Origin: Myxococcales bacterium UBA1203 | GTDB lineage: Bacteria; Myxococcota; Myxococcia; Myxococcales; UBA5297 | Direction of reading: 5' to 3' | NCBI GenBank assembly: GCA_002309695.1 | Contig: DBXV01000004.1 | Location: 139,775 to 184,386 of the forward strand | Length of the DNA: 44,612 bases | Shown here: positions 24,339 to 35,538 of the stretch, in pieces | Numbering within the stretch: position 1 is the stretch's first letter | Layout: each line of letters starts with the position of its first letter | Made by a program: the position numbers and the translations under genes | Notes under the pieces: model-generated | What the model saw: only the letters and a program-made list of their open reading frames with translations | What the model was told of the DNA's origin: nothing | The model's database searches: none

Positions 24339-25238
24339 TCAGCCGGTTCCGGCACTCTTCCGAACTGAAAGCACGCTCCCCGCACCGCCCAGAATCACGC
24401 CGGCGGCCATCAAAATGGCCAGGCTTTTCCAGGTTCCCAGAGGCGGGAGGCCGGACTCGCCCAGAAGAAATGTCAGGCGGGAGGCCAGCTGCGGCAGCAG
24501 GAAGGCGTCCAGGCAGCAGACCGCCGCAAAGGCCGCCGACGCCGCCAAAATGCCCAGCAGGACGCCCTCCACCAGAAACGGTGCCCGGACAAAGGCGTCC
24601 GTGGCCCCCACCAGCCTGAGCAGCGCAATCTCGTCCTGCCGGGTGAAGGCGGACAGGCGAAGAGTCAGCGCCGACACAGCCGCAGCGGCTGCCAGGACGA
24701 ACACGGCAAACACTGCGGCCAGGCGCCGCACGGCAAATTCCAGAGATGAAAAGCGGTCGAACCATTCGCGGCCGTAATCCACCTCGTCCACGTCCGGTTC
24801 CGCGCGCCAGGCTGCCGCCGCAGGTTCAAGGGCGTCCGCGCTGAAATAGCGGTCATGGGGACGGACCTCGACGGCATAGGTCAGAGGATTTTTGGGCAGG
24901 TTCTCCAGAACGTCCGCGTCGTCTTTCAGCTCGGCCTTCAGACGCTCCAGTGCTTCCTCCGGCGACACGAGGCGCGTCTCCCCGACGCCTGCGTCCTGAA
25001 TCCGGCGAAAAACTTCCTCGGCCCGCTCCTTCGGCACGAAGGGCTTCAAATAGACCGTCAGCTCTGCCTGGCTTCCCCAGCTGTCGAAAAACGCCCTGGC
25101 AAAGGCAGAGGCTGAGACCGCCAGAAAGGCGCTGAACAGCGTCAGAGCCAGGACGAGGAAGGCGGCGAAGTGAACCAGCGGCCGCGCACGAAAACTCCCG
25201 ACGGCAGTGCGCAAAAAATAAGCGGTCCGAACCAGCAT
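24339..25238 (-). CDS. ftsX: FtsX-type permease-like cell-division protein
   Basis: 299 residues with four membrane segments. First helix about 22-45, then an extracytoplasmic domain with the ELTVYLKP and VVRPHDRYF-type strands (about 55-165), then three helices in the C-terminal half (about 175-295). Between the last helices is the conserved IALLRLVGATDAFVRAPFLVEGVLLG. FtsX works with the ATPase FtsE to activate periplasmic amidases for septal peptidoglycan splitting. No ftsE is found beside it or elsewhere in the window, whereas the two are usually adjacent. It lies 147 bp downstream of tldE on the same strand. Start chosen at MLVRTAYFLRTAV; upstream in-frame codons read through Cys- and Arg-rich sequence unlike the family. 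Confidence 0.85.
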   Translation of the reverse strand: MLVRTAYFLRTAVGSFRARPLVHFAAFLVLALTLFSAFLAVSASAFARAFFDSWGSQAELTVYLKPFVPKERAEEVFRRIQDAGVGETRLVSPEEALERLKAELKDDADVLENLPKNPLTYAVEVRPHDRYFSADALEPAAAAWRAEPDVDEVDYGREWFDRFSSLEFAVRRLAAVFAVFVLAAAAAVSALTLRLSAFTRQDEIALLRLVGATDAFVRAPFLVEGVLLGILAASAAFAAVCCLDAFLLPQLASRLTFLLGESGLPPLGTWKSLAILMAAGVILGGAGSVLSVRKSAGTG

Positions 25239-25385
25239 CGCGTCCCCGTTCCTCTGACGAATCTCTCTTTCGGCCAGATGAATCCTTCCCGATTCCCCCG
25301 CTCTCCCCGCGCACAAACACATTCGCCGCCCGCCGCCGCAAAGGACGGACAGGCGGCGAACGAAGATGCCGCGGCTTCTCTTCTG

Positions 25386-26786
25386 TCAGAGCCCCGCCAC
25401 CTGAGCGCCCTCGAACACGAGCGTCGGCACGCGGCGGCTCGACCACGGATACGGGTCGCTGCCGACGGCGGTGAGGTGCTTCCAGAACTCCAGATGGTTC
25501 CCGGAGAGGTTCATCTCGGCAAAGGGCTCGGCGATGGCGCCGCCGCGAATGATGTTGCCCTGAATGCCGAGCGAGAAGTCGCCGGTGGTGCCGTTGGAAT
25601 TGCCGCCGAGGAAGCCCGTCACGAGAAGCCCGTCGCCGATGTCCCTGAGAAGCTCCGCCTGAGTCTTGGTGCCCGGCTTGAGGATGACGTTGGACGGGCT
25701 GCCTGTGGTGGGGGCGCGGCCCAGTTTCCGGCCATAGTAGGTGTCGATGTAGAAGTCCTTCAGGACGCCGGCCTCGAAGATGGGCATCTGCCGGGCGGCA
25801 ATGCCGTCCCCGTCGAAGAGGCGCGAGCCCAGACCGCGCATCACAAACGGGTCATCCACGATGTCGAGGAGCTTGCTGCCGATGGCCTCGCCCTCCTTGC
25901 CCTCGAACATCGAGCGCCGCTGCTGGAGCGCTGAACCGGTCAGCGGCCCCATGAGGCGCCCCAGCAGGCTCCCCGCCGCACGCGGGTCGATGGCAATCGT
26001 GTATTTCCCGGACTTTCCCTTGACGGCGCCGATGCGGCCCAGAGCGCGGCGGCTGGCGTTTTTGCCGATGGAGGAGAGGTCGGGAAGGTCGGCCTGAATG
26101 CGGGCATAGGCGTAGTCGTAGTCTTCAGGACGCCGCCCGTCGGGGTCGCGGACGCTGGCCTCTGCGGAGGGGCAGAAGGCTGTCGAGCGATAAAAGCCCT
26201 CAAAGCCGTTGGACGAGGCCCCAGCGACGACGCTCCGCGTGTCGGAAAAGTTGGTCGTGACTGAAACGATGTTCTCTTTGCCTTCCACGTCCCGAGCGGC
26301 CTCTTCCATGAGCCGGGCAGCTTCGCGGCGCTTGTCGGCGGTCATCTCGCCGTAGCTCGTGTCATGGAGACTGAGATTCCTTTCCATGCGCGGGGAGTAG
26401 AGCAGCTTGGGGTCAGCGAGCCCGCGGAAGGAATCGGGGGCGAGCGCGCGGGCCATGTCGATGGCCTGAACGGCCAGCTTCTCAATCGCCATCGGGCGCA
26501 TGTCGCTGCTCGAAACGGCGGCATAGCGGCCATCGGCATAGACCTCGATGGAGAGGCCCGAAGTGACGGCCTCGGAGATTTTCTCCAGCTTGCCGTCGCG
26601 CCAGCCGACGCTCACTTCGCGGACAGTGTTGACGAAGGCGAGCGCACCGCTGGCGCCGTGCTTCTGAGCTACTTCCACGGCCCGGCGGGCTGTCTGAAGC
26701 AGGTTTTCGGCGGCTGAAGCATCCTGTGTCGCGTCGGGAATCAGGGGCATCTCAGCGCGCGGATTGCCGTTTGTTTCGCGTGTCAT
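25386..26786 (-). CDS. tldE: TldE/PmbA-family metalloprotease subunit
   Basis: 466 residues. The three-part PmbA fold is recognisable: N-terminal domain (ENLLQTARRAVEVAQKHGAS, VSVGWRDGKLEKISE, GLSIEVYADGRYA), a central part (SRRALGRIGAVKGKSGKYTIAIDPRAAGSLLG) and a C-terminal domain with FLGGNSNGTTGDFSLGIQGNIIRGG, a strong TldE mark. The HExxxH zinc motif of TldD is absent, as expected. TldE forms a heterodimer with TldD that trims unfolded peptides and, in some bacteria, peptide natural products or the CcdA antitoxin. No signal peptide is present, and the 27-bp gap to tldD leaves no room for one. It lies directly downstream of the TldD gene. Confidence 0.9.
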   Translation of the reverse strand: MTRETNGNPRAEMPLIPDATQDASAAENLLQTARRAVEVAQKHGASGALAFVNTVREVSVGWRDGKLEKISEAVTSGLSIEVYADGRYAAVSSSDMRPMAIEKLAVQAIDMARALAPDSFRGLADPKLLYSPRMERNLSLHDTSYGEMTADKRREAARLMEEAARDVEGKENIVSVTTNFSDTRSVVAGASSNGFEGFYRSTAFCPSAEASVRDPDGRRPEDYDYAYARIQADLPDLSSIGKNASRRALGRIGAVKGKSGKYTIAIDPRAAGSLLGRLMGPLTGSALQQRRSMFEGKEGEAIGSKLLDIVDDPFVMRGLGSRLFDGDGIAARQMPIFEAGVLKDFYIDTYYGRKLGRAPTTGSPSNVILKPGTKTQAELLRDIGDGLLVTGFLGGNSNGTTGDFSLGIQGNIIRGGAIAEPFAEMNLSGNHLEFWKHLTAVGSDPYPWSSRRVPTLVFEGAQVAGL

Positions 26787-26813
26787 GTCGTTTTCTCCGT
26801 TTCTCTCTCGGAA

Positions 26814-28394
26814 TCAGCCCTGTGAACCCTGGCCGCCCACCGTCATTTCGGGGACGCGCACCGTCGGCATTCCCTGCGAGACGGGCACGCTCTGGCCGTC
26901 CTTGCCGCACGTCCACCTGCCGTCGTCCACGAGGAGGTCGTCGGCCACCATGTCCACCTGCGAGAGCACCTTGGGGCCGTTGCCGATGAGGTTCACGTCC
27001 TTGATGGGCCGCGTCAGCTTGCCGTCCTCAATGAGCCAGCCGTTCTTGACGTAGAACGTGAAGTCACCCGCGCCGATCTGCACCTGCCCGTTGGTGAAGC
27101 TCTCGCAGAGGATGCCCTTCTTCACCGAGGCGATGATTTCCTCCCGCTTGTGCGGGCCGTTCTCCATGTAGGTTGCACGCATCCGGGGCATCGGCGCACA
27201 GGCGTAGCTCTCGCGGCGGCCATTGCCGGTCGGCTCGACGCCGTAGTGCTTCGCGGAGATGCGGTCGTGCAGGTAGGTCTTGAGCACGCCCTTCTCGACG
27301 AGAACGGTCTTCTTCGCGGGGTTCCCCTCGTCGTCGATGTTGAGCGAGCCGCGCGCGCCTGGGAGCGTGCCGTCGTCCACCACGTTCACGATGTCCTTGG
27401 CGATGGGTTTGCCGATCTTGTCCGCGTAGATGGAGATGCCCTTGCGGTTGAAGTCGGCCTCCATGCCGTGGCCGATGGCCTCGTGGAGAAGGATGCCGCT
27501 GGAGCCTGCCGTGAGGACGACGGGCATGATGCCGGCGGGCGGCTGCACGGCCTCGAAGAGAACCAGCGTCCTCTGTGCGGTCTTGTCCACGAGCCTGGAA
27601 ACCGCCTCGTCGGAAAAGAGCTCGATGCCGCTCCGGCCCGACAGGCTGCAGAAGTTCGACTCGCGGCGCCCGTTCTGCTCAGCGATGGCGCTGACGGCGA
27701 GGCTCGTCATCGGCTGCGCGTCCTCGGCAATGAGCCCGTCGCTGCGGGCCACCAGAATGTGCCCGGACTCATCGGCCAGGCTGGCGGCGACCTTCTGGAT
27801 GCGCGGGTCTTTGGCGAAGAGAGCGCTGTTCACGCTCTGGAGCAGCGGCAGCTTCTCGGCGATGCGCACATCTTCCCAGTCCCTCTTCACTGCGTAGCGG
27901 CTGGGAGGCAGCTCAATGCGCCGAAAGTCGGCGACGGCGCCCTGTGCCTTGGCGTCGGCAATCGCAGCAGCGGTGAGCGCCGCGTTCGCGATGGCCTCAG
28001 GCTCAAAGTCTTCGGTGTAGGCGTAGCCCGTCTGGTCGCCCTTCACGGCGCGGACGCCCATGCCCAGCGCGACCGATGCGTAGGCCTGATTCACTTCGCC
28101 GTCTTCGAGCGCGAGGTGATTCACCACGCGGTGCTGAAAGAAGAGGTCGGCAAAGTCGGCGCCCTTGCTCATGGCAGCGGCGAGCGCCCTGCGAATGATG
28201 TCCTCGTCGATGCCGAAGCGTTCAAAGTAGCCCGTAATCATGCTTCCTCCTGCGGCGGCACCTGTTCCGGTGCCTTTGACCTGCGCTTTGTCGGCTGTGG
28301 CGCAGCCGCTCAGGACATCGGCGGCGGCGAGCGCCGCAAAGGACGCCGCGCTGTATCCAAGGAAGCTGCGGCGCGAGATTTTCCTGTCGCTCAT
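26814..28394 (-). CDS. tldD: TldD-family metalloprotease with Tat-type lipoprotein signal
   Basis: 526 residues. The N-terminus holds a twin-arginine motif (ISRRSFLG, about 6-13), a hydrophobic Ala-rich segment and a lipobox LSGC with Cys31, so the protein should be exported folded and lipidated. The protease body starts at about residue 50. It has the zinc motif HEAIGH (His304, Glu305, His309) followed by GMEADFNRKGISIY, and the third ligand Cys496 in WTCGKDGQSVPVSQG, all matching TldD. TldD is normally cytoplasmic. Start chosen at the ATG six residues before the RR motif, preceded by GGAGGA. The operon is lipoprotein (64 bp upstream), tldD, tldE (27 bp downstream), then ftsX. Confidence 0.92.
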   Translation of the reverse strand: MSDRKISRRSFLGYSAASFAALAAADVLSGCATADKAQVKGTGTGAAAGGSMITGYFERFGIDEDIIRRALAAAMSKGADFADLFFQHRVVNHLALEDGEVNQAYASVALGMGVRAVKGDQTGYAYTEDFEPEAIANAALTAAAIADAKAQGAVADFRRIELPPSRYAVKRDWEDVRIAEKLPLLQSVNSALFAKDPRIQKVAASLADESGHILVARSDGLIAEDAQPMTSLAVSAIAEQNGRRESNFCSLSGRSGIELFSDEAVSRLVDKTAQRTLVLFEAVQPPAGIMPVVLTAGSSGILLHEAIGHGMEADFNRKGISIYADKIGKPIAKDIVNVVDDGTLPGARGSLNIDDEGNPAKKTVLVEKGVLKTYLHDRISAKHYGVEPTGNGRRESYACAPMPRMRATYMENGPHKREEIIASVKKGILCESFTNGQVQIGAGDFTFYVKNGWLIEDGKLTRPIKDVNLIGNGPKVLSQVDMVADDLLVDDGRWTCGKDGQSVPVSQGMPTVRVPEMTVGGQGSQG

Positions 28395-28458
28395 TGCTCT
28401 CCTCCCTCCCGACATGGCCGGGGGGCATGTGAAGTGTTGGCGGACGAGGGAGGCTTCC

Positions 28459-29475
28459 TCACTGAAGCCGTCCGAGAGTGTTGCCCTTCATCAGGTAGCG
28501 GACGGAGTAGCCGCAGCCCTCGACGGCGAAGTGCCACGGCGCAGGCCCTCTGCCGATCTGCAGGACGATGATTCTGAGATCGCCGTCGGCGCACTGGAGG
28601 TCATTGCGGGCCTCGTTGCAGATGAGGCCCTGCGCTCTGCGGCTGACTCGGCGCCCGACGTAAGGCTCCACGACACAGACAGGAGGCCTGCCATCCGCTC
28701 TGGGCTGAGTGCTGTCCGGCGCAGACGTGACGTGGCGAATGAGGTCGCCCACCATTTGGTAGGTCGCTTCCTGCCCGCAGCCCCGCGCCACGAAGGTCCA
28801 CGGATGGAAGGGCGCGCCGGTGGCGAGCGTTTCAACTTCAATCCTGCCGTCGGTGCAGCTGAGGTCGTAGCGGGCATTCCGGCACAGCGTGTCCTTCGCG
28901 CTCTTGCTGGCGCGGCGTCCGGGAGCCCGCAGAAAGACGCAGTCCCCCACAGGAACGACAGCCGCGGAAACAGCCGCCTTATCCGCGTTCGCGTCACCGG
29001 CAGTCTCTTCTTCGGACTGCTCCTCATCGGCTGCCGCCTGTGCCTGCGTGTCCGCGGGAGCAGCCTCTGCGGAAGCAGCAGCGGAAGTATCGGCAGCATC
29101 GGCAGCTGCAGCAGTTTCAGCAGCTGCCGGCGCCGGCTCAGCGGCCGCTTCCGAAGCCGGGGTTTCCTGAACAGCCGCCTCAGCAGTCACAGGGCTTCCA
29201 TCGTCACCCGCCGCATCGGCCGCCTTCTCATTTCTGGCCGTCTCAGCTGCCGCGGACACGTCATCCAGCCCGCTTGTCGAATCCGCGGACTTTCCGTCCA
29301 GCTCCGCAAATGCACTCTCCGCATGGCGCTGAACGCGGGCCGACTGAGCCGGTGTCACGGTTTCCGTCTTTTTGGTGTCCGGTGCCGGCTGTGCCGAAGC
29401 GCAGGCCACAAACATTCCCGACGCCAGCGCGGCCATTCCCAATGACAACAATGATTTTCTCGTCACTTGCTTCAT
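28459..29475 (-). CDS. Lipoprotein with two tandem Cys-rich GCG-motif domains
   Basis: 338 residues. Lipobox FVAC near residue 25, then a long Ala/Glu/Asp/Ser low-complexity linker (about 35-175). The C-terminal half is a duplicated domain of about 72 residues. Copy 1 runs from GDCVFLRAPGRRAS to the YQMVGDLIRHV end, and copy 2 from PVCVVEPYVGRRVS to YLMKGNTLGRL. Each has Cys in the same four positions (C, C-N-x-AR/EAR-x-DL-x-C, then GCG) and a central W-x-F/W-H-F strand. The DL-x-C ... GCG ... Y pattern recalls a small repeat common in myxobacterial secreted proteins; its function is unknown. It is the first gene upstream of tldD on the same strand. Confidence 0.82.
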   Translation of the reverse strand: MKQVTRKSLLSLGMAALASGMFVACASAQPAPDTKKTETVTPAQSARVQRHAESAFAELDGKSADSTSGLDDVSAAAETARNEKAADAAGDDGSPVTAEAAVQETPASEAAAEPAPAAAETAAAADAADTSAAASAEAAPADTQAQAAADEEQSEEETAGDANADKAAVSAAVVPVGDCVFLRAPGRRASKSAKDTLCRNARYDLSCTDGRIEVETLATGAPFHPWTFVARGCGQEATYQMVGDLIRHVTSAPDSTQPRADGRPPVCVVEPYVGRRVSRRAQGLICNEARNDLQCADGDLRIIVLQIGRGPAPWHFAVEGCGYSVRYLMKGNTLGRLQ

Positions 29476-29623
29476 CTCTCACCTCTTCCGCTTAAACGTC
29501 CGGCACACCGGCCTGGCGCCGAACAGCCCTGATCTGCACAACAAACAACATCGACGGACAGACATTCCTTCCAAAGATGGGCGCCCTCCGAAATTCCCCA
29601 ATGAGGGAACGCCCCGACGCGGG

Positions 29624-31315
<1,692 letters not shown>

Positions 31316-31348
31316 GAGCGGCTCCGGGCGGTTGAAATTGTCGGCACG

Positions 31349-31385
31349 AAAAAAAACGCCCTCCGAGGTCAGGCCAGGGAGGGCG
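31349..31385 (-). terminator. Terminator between the lipoprotein gene and ettA
   Basis: Minus strand: an 8-bp stem CGCCCTCC / GGAGGGCG (31357-31385) followed by eight T (complement of A31349-31356). The ettA ATG is 33 nt further. Confidence 0.85.
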
Positions 31386-31408
31386 AATCAAGGGAAAAAA
31401 TGGGGGGA

Positions 31409-32233
31409 TTATTCGCCGCCGTCGGCCTCTTCCTCGGTCATGCAGATGGGATAGTTGCTCGTTGTGTCCAGGTAATCGCAGACGGGCATGTCCGCCGGGC
31501 AGCTCTCAGGTCCTGTGCAATACAATCTGACCACGGTGTCCGAAGAAAGGCCGTTGACGCACCAGCTGCGCTTCTTCGGGTCTGCGTCCTCGCGGAAGAT
31601 ACCGCTGACGGTGAATTTGAGCGGGCTGCCCGATTCGGTTCCCACGGCCTCCACGTCGATGAACACGTCTTCGGGGTAGAAATCGGCGTCGATCCGGTGG
31701 TCCAAATCGCTGCGAATCAGGTCGATGCAGATCGTGCAGTCGTCGCTGTTGCCCAGATTGTTCCCTGAAAGCTGATGGCGCCCGACGGTCAGCGGCATGG
31801 GATCAACCTTCAAGGTAAGGTTCAGGGAATCCTCAGTCCAAATTCCCTTTTCGCCGCCCTCAAACCAGACGATTCCGTGGAAGTAATCGATCCGAGGAGA
31901 GCCACCAAACGTCGAGTAAAGCGCCCACTCGGTGAACTGACCGTTCCGGTATTCGGGCGCGAACTCCATCAGGTCGCAGCCTGTGAACTCCTTGGGCGGA
32001 TCCACTGAGGCATCGCTCTCCCCCGCGTCCTGCTCGATGCCTGCGTCGTCCTCGCCGGCATCCTGTTCGATTCCGGCGTCACTGCCCGCGTCCGGCTCCG
32101 AGACAATGATTCCGGCATCATCTTCCGGGTCATCCTTGTCTTTTTTGTCGCCGCCGCAGGCCCAAAGCCCCAGGGCCAGGGCCGAAAGCATCGCTGCCGT
32201 CGCTGAAAATGCGGATGCGCTGCGAAAAGCCAT
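31409..32233 (-). CDS. DAG-repeat lipoprotein of unknown function
   Basis: 274 residues. Lipobox ALGLWAC near residue 26, followed by GGDKKDKDDPED and a linker of repeated DAG/IEQDAG units (about 38-77). The rest (about 80-274) is a beta-rich secreted domain with eight or more Cys and no recognised family (TGCDLMEFAPEYRNG, FHGIVWFEGGEKG, DCTICIDLIRSDLDHR, RSWCVNGLSSDT). The lipoprotein head is nearly the same as in the FGE-fold protein at 5718-6674, although the C-terminal domains are unrelated. GAGGAC lies before the ATG, and a weak hairpin with five T sits immediately upstream. A smaller Cys-rich lipoprotein gene precedes it on the same strand. Confidence 0.82.
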   Translation of the reverse strand: MAFRSASAFSATAAMLSALALGLWACGGDKKDKDDPEDDAGIIVSEPDAGSDAGIEQDAGEDDAGIEQDAGESDASVDPPKEFTGCDLMEFAPEYRNGQFTEWALYSTFGGSPRIDYFHGIVWFEGGEKGIWTEDSLNLTLKVDPMPLTVGRHQLSGNNLGNSDDCTICIDLIRSDLDHRIDADFYPEDVFIDVEAVGTESGSPLKFTVSGIFREDADPKKRSWCVNGLSSDTVVRLYCTGPESCPADMPVCDYLDTTSNYPICMTEEEADGGE

Positions 32234-32329
32234 GTCGTCCTCGAAAAAGCAGCCGCGAACTAAAGACTGCCGAATGAAAGAAGCGTGAAGCGAAGCATTC
32301 CTGAATGGCGGGCTTCGATGCCGAAACGG

Positions 32330-32599
32330 CTACTCCTCGTTGGAGAGGCCGCAGTTGGCCTGCCCCTGAGGCGTATCGAGACCGCTGCACGCGCAGGTAT
32401 CGAGCTTCGTCTTGCAGAACTCTTCCTGCGCCTCCGTGATGTCGATGCGGCTCTCCTCTGCCTCCACCCGGTCCTCGCAGTCTTCGACTTCAGACGAGAC
32501 GCCCTCGCAGGCACAGACTTTCTTGGCCAGTGTCAGGCAGGGGTTCTCGCAGGCGGCCAGGACGAAAGCAGAAGTGAGCAGAATGAGGCGGAATTTCAT
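32330..32599 (-). CDS. Small Cys-rich lipoprotein
   Basis: 89 residues. Lipobox VLAAC with Cys17, then eight more Cys in a regular pattern: C21, C29-A-C31, C41, C62, C69-A-C71, C83. The two CAC motifs with acidic helices between them suggest a small disulfide-linked helical domain. Such proteins are common in the envelope of Myxococcota-like bacteria, with no known function. The ATG comes 9 bp after a -10 element and lacks a Shine-Dalgarno, which predicts a leaderless message. The lipoprotein gene at 31409-32233 follows after 96 bp. Confidence 0.8.
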   Translation of the reverse strand: MKFRLILLTSAFVLAACENPCLTLAKKVCACEGVSSEVEDCEDRVEAEESRIDITEAQEEFCKTKLDTCACSGLDTPQGQANCGLSNEE

Positions 32600-32608
32600 G
32601 GGCGGCGC

Positions 32609-32636
32609 CCTCTAGCGGTGAAAACAGGTGCGTCAA
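32609..32636 (-). promoter_or_regulatory. Leaderless promoter of the small Cys-rich lipoprotein
   Basis: Minus strand: -35 TTGACG (32631-32636), 16-nt spacer, -10 TAGAGG (32609-32614), then GCGCCGCCC and the ATG at 32599. Transcription should start within two or three bases of the A of the ATG. Confidence 0.6.
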
Positions 32637-32706
32637 GGAAGAAAGGGGACGCTCCAAATTGCCGCCGCGGCAGGGACCGACGCGCTGTCCGCCCTCGAAT
32701 CCGGGC

Positions 32707-34209
32707 CTACTTCCAGTCCTCGACACCAACAGCGTTGAGCAGGGCGGCCCGGGCAGAGAGGACCTCGTAAAATCCGCGGACGCGCTTCGACTCCGCCTCC
32801 GCCACATCAAACTGAGCGTCGGTGAGCTCGATGATGTTCCCAACGCCGGCGGCATAGCGCTCCTCGGCCGAGGCCAGGAGTTCCTGGGCAGCTTCCAGCG
32901 ACTCGTCCAGAGCAGCTAGGGCAGCGCGGGCAGACGCCACATTCAGCGATGCTTCCTCGATGGCCGTGAAAATTTTCTGCTCCTGATACTGGAGGCGCAG
33001 CTCCTCGATGGACACGTTCTCGCGCGCGGCAGCCTTGGATCCCTTGGTCGAAAGCCCGTCAAAAATCGTCCACGTCAGCTTGAGGCCAACGTCGAAGCCA
33101 ACGAACGGCTCCATGAAGTGCCGCCAGCTCCACCCCGCACCGGCGGTGGCGTAGAGCGCGGGCCACAGGTTGGATTCGACGGATTCCAGCTGAAGGCGGG
33201 ATGCGCTGATGGCGGCGCGCTGACTGGCCAGGTCGGGCCTGTTGTCCAGCGCCTTCTCGAACAGCTCGTGCGGCGGCTGGGACTCGAACGCCAGCTCTCC
33301 CAGCGAGGGCTCCACGATTTCCGTCCCCTCGGAAATGGGCTGTCCCAGAAGGAAGCTCAGCTGCGCCCGGGCAATGCGCTCGTTGCCCTGGGCCTGAATC
33401 AGGGACGCCCGCGCGGAAGCCACCTGCGATTTCAGCTTCGCCAGATCGATGGTCGGCCGCGTCCCCGCGTCCACCAGCTCCTTCGTCTGCTCAAAATGCT
33501 TCTCGTCGTTCTCCAGCGTCTTCTCGCCCACGGCCACCAGCGCCTGCGCCTCCAGAACATCGAAGAAAGCATTGCGCACATTGAGGATGACAGTCCGCCG
33601 CGTGGCGACGCTGCTGTGCTCGGTTGCGCTGGCCTGCGCCTTCACCGCGTGCCACCGCTTCCGGCTCTTGCCGAAGTCATAGATGAGCTGGTTGGCCGTC
33701 AGGTTGGCGTTGAAGCTCTGATAAAAATCCGTGTTCTGGCCGTAGGGGATGTCGAAGTTGAGGCCATAGGAAGCGTTGAAGGCCACCGTCGGCAGCAGGG
33801 CAGAGCGGGCAGAAAGGGCGTCCGCACGGGCAGCGCGGCTCTGGTGACCGGCGATTTTGCTCTCCACGTTGTAGGAGAGAGCCGTGTCGATGGCCGCCTG
33901 CAGCGTCAGCTTTCCAGTCAGTCTGGCGGGCGGCTTGCGGGCCGGGGCCGCGGGAGGAGCAGCGGCGGCAGTGACGTCCTGCTTTTGCGGGTCAGCCGGA
34001 GCGGCCGCATCCGCAGCATCCGCCGTGGGCGCTGCCGGCGCATTGGGAGCCGCAGTCTCCGCCGGAGCCGCCTGTGCTTCGGAAGAAGCCTGCGCGGGCG
34101 CGGGGGCAGGAGCTGCCTCCTGAGTCTGGGGTTCATCCGCCCGAGAAGAGGCAGACAGAGAAAGGGCCGCGGTCAGCACGGCAGCAAGGGAAAGAACGTT
34201 CCGTTTCAT
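32707..34209 (-). CDS. TolC-family outer-membrane efflux protein
   Basis: 500 residues. Signal peptide (about 1-24, cleavage near SRA-DE), an Ala/Pro-rich linker (about 25-95), then the TolC/OEP fold with two repeats of long coiled helices (LQAAIDTALSYNVESKIAGHQSRAARADALSARSALLPTV; FLLGQPISEGTEIVEPSLGEL; RYAAGVGNIIELTDAQFDVAEAE). The signature features R-P-D-L-A (NRPDLASQRAAI) and the last-helix motif are present. It forms the outer-membrane channel for the MacAB-like pump encoded just upstream; it lies 99 bp after the permease gene on the same strand. The Ala/Pro linker after the signal peptide is longer than in standard TolC. Confidence 0.9.
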   Translation of the reverse strand: MKRNVLSLAAVLTAALSLSASSRADEPQTQEAAPAPAPAQASSEAQAAPAETAAPNAPAAPTADAADAAAPADPQKQDVTAAAAPPAAPARKPPARLTGKLTLQAAIDTALSYNVESKIAGHQSRAARADALSARSALLPTVAFNASYGLNFDIPYGQNTDFYQSFNANLTANQLIYDFGKSRKRWHAVKAQASATEHSSVATRRTVILNVRNAFFDVLEAQALVAVGEKTLENDEKHFEQTKELVDAGTRPTIDLAKLKSQVASARASLIQAQGNERIARAQLSFLLGQPISEGTEIVEPSLGELAFESQPPHELFEKALDNRPDLASQRAAISASRLQLESVESNLWPALYATAGAGWSWRHFMEPFVGFDVGLKLTWTIFDGLSTKGSKAAARENVSIEELRLQYQEQKIFTAIEEASLNVASARAALAALDESLEAAQELLASAEERYAAGVGNIIELTDAQFDVAEAESKRVRGFYEVLSARAALLNAVGVEDWK

Positions 34210-34308
34210 GGAATTTCCCGCCGAACCCAGTTCGAGGGCTCGGAATATCTCCTGAATGAACTGGGACAGCGGTTCCGGGACGGAGACCCCCGGTGCGCCA
34301 TGGGTTTT

Positions 34309-35534
<1,226 letters not shown>

Positions 35535-35538
<4 letters not shown>

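Noticed and set aside
27150..29445. Long plus-strand frames opposite tldD and the duplicated-domain lipoprotein
   Set aside because: No domain or start signal; minus-strand genes carry catalytic and lipobox motifs.
29592..29623. Weak hairpin TTCCC/GGGAA followed by TTTC after ettA
   Set aside because: Five-pair stem and only three T; too weak to list as a terminator.
32235..32262. Hairpin GCAGTC/GGCTGC with five T just before the lipoprotein start at 32233
   Set aside because: Stem of six pairs with a G-U pair and a short T-run overlapping the ribosome-binding site; noted as possible but not listed.
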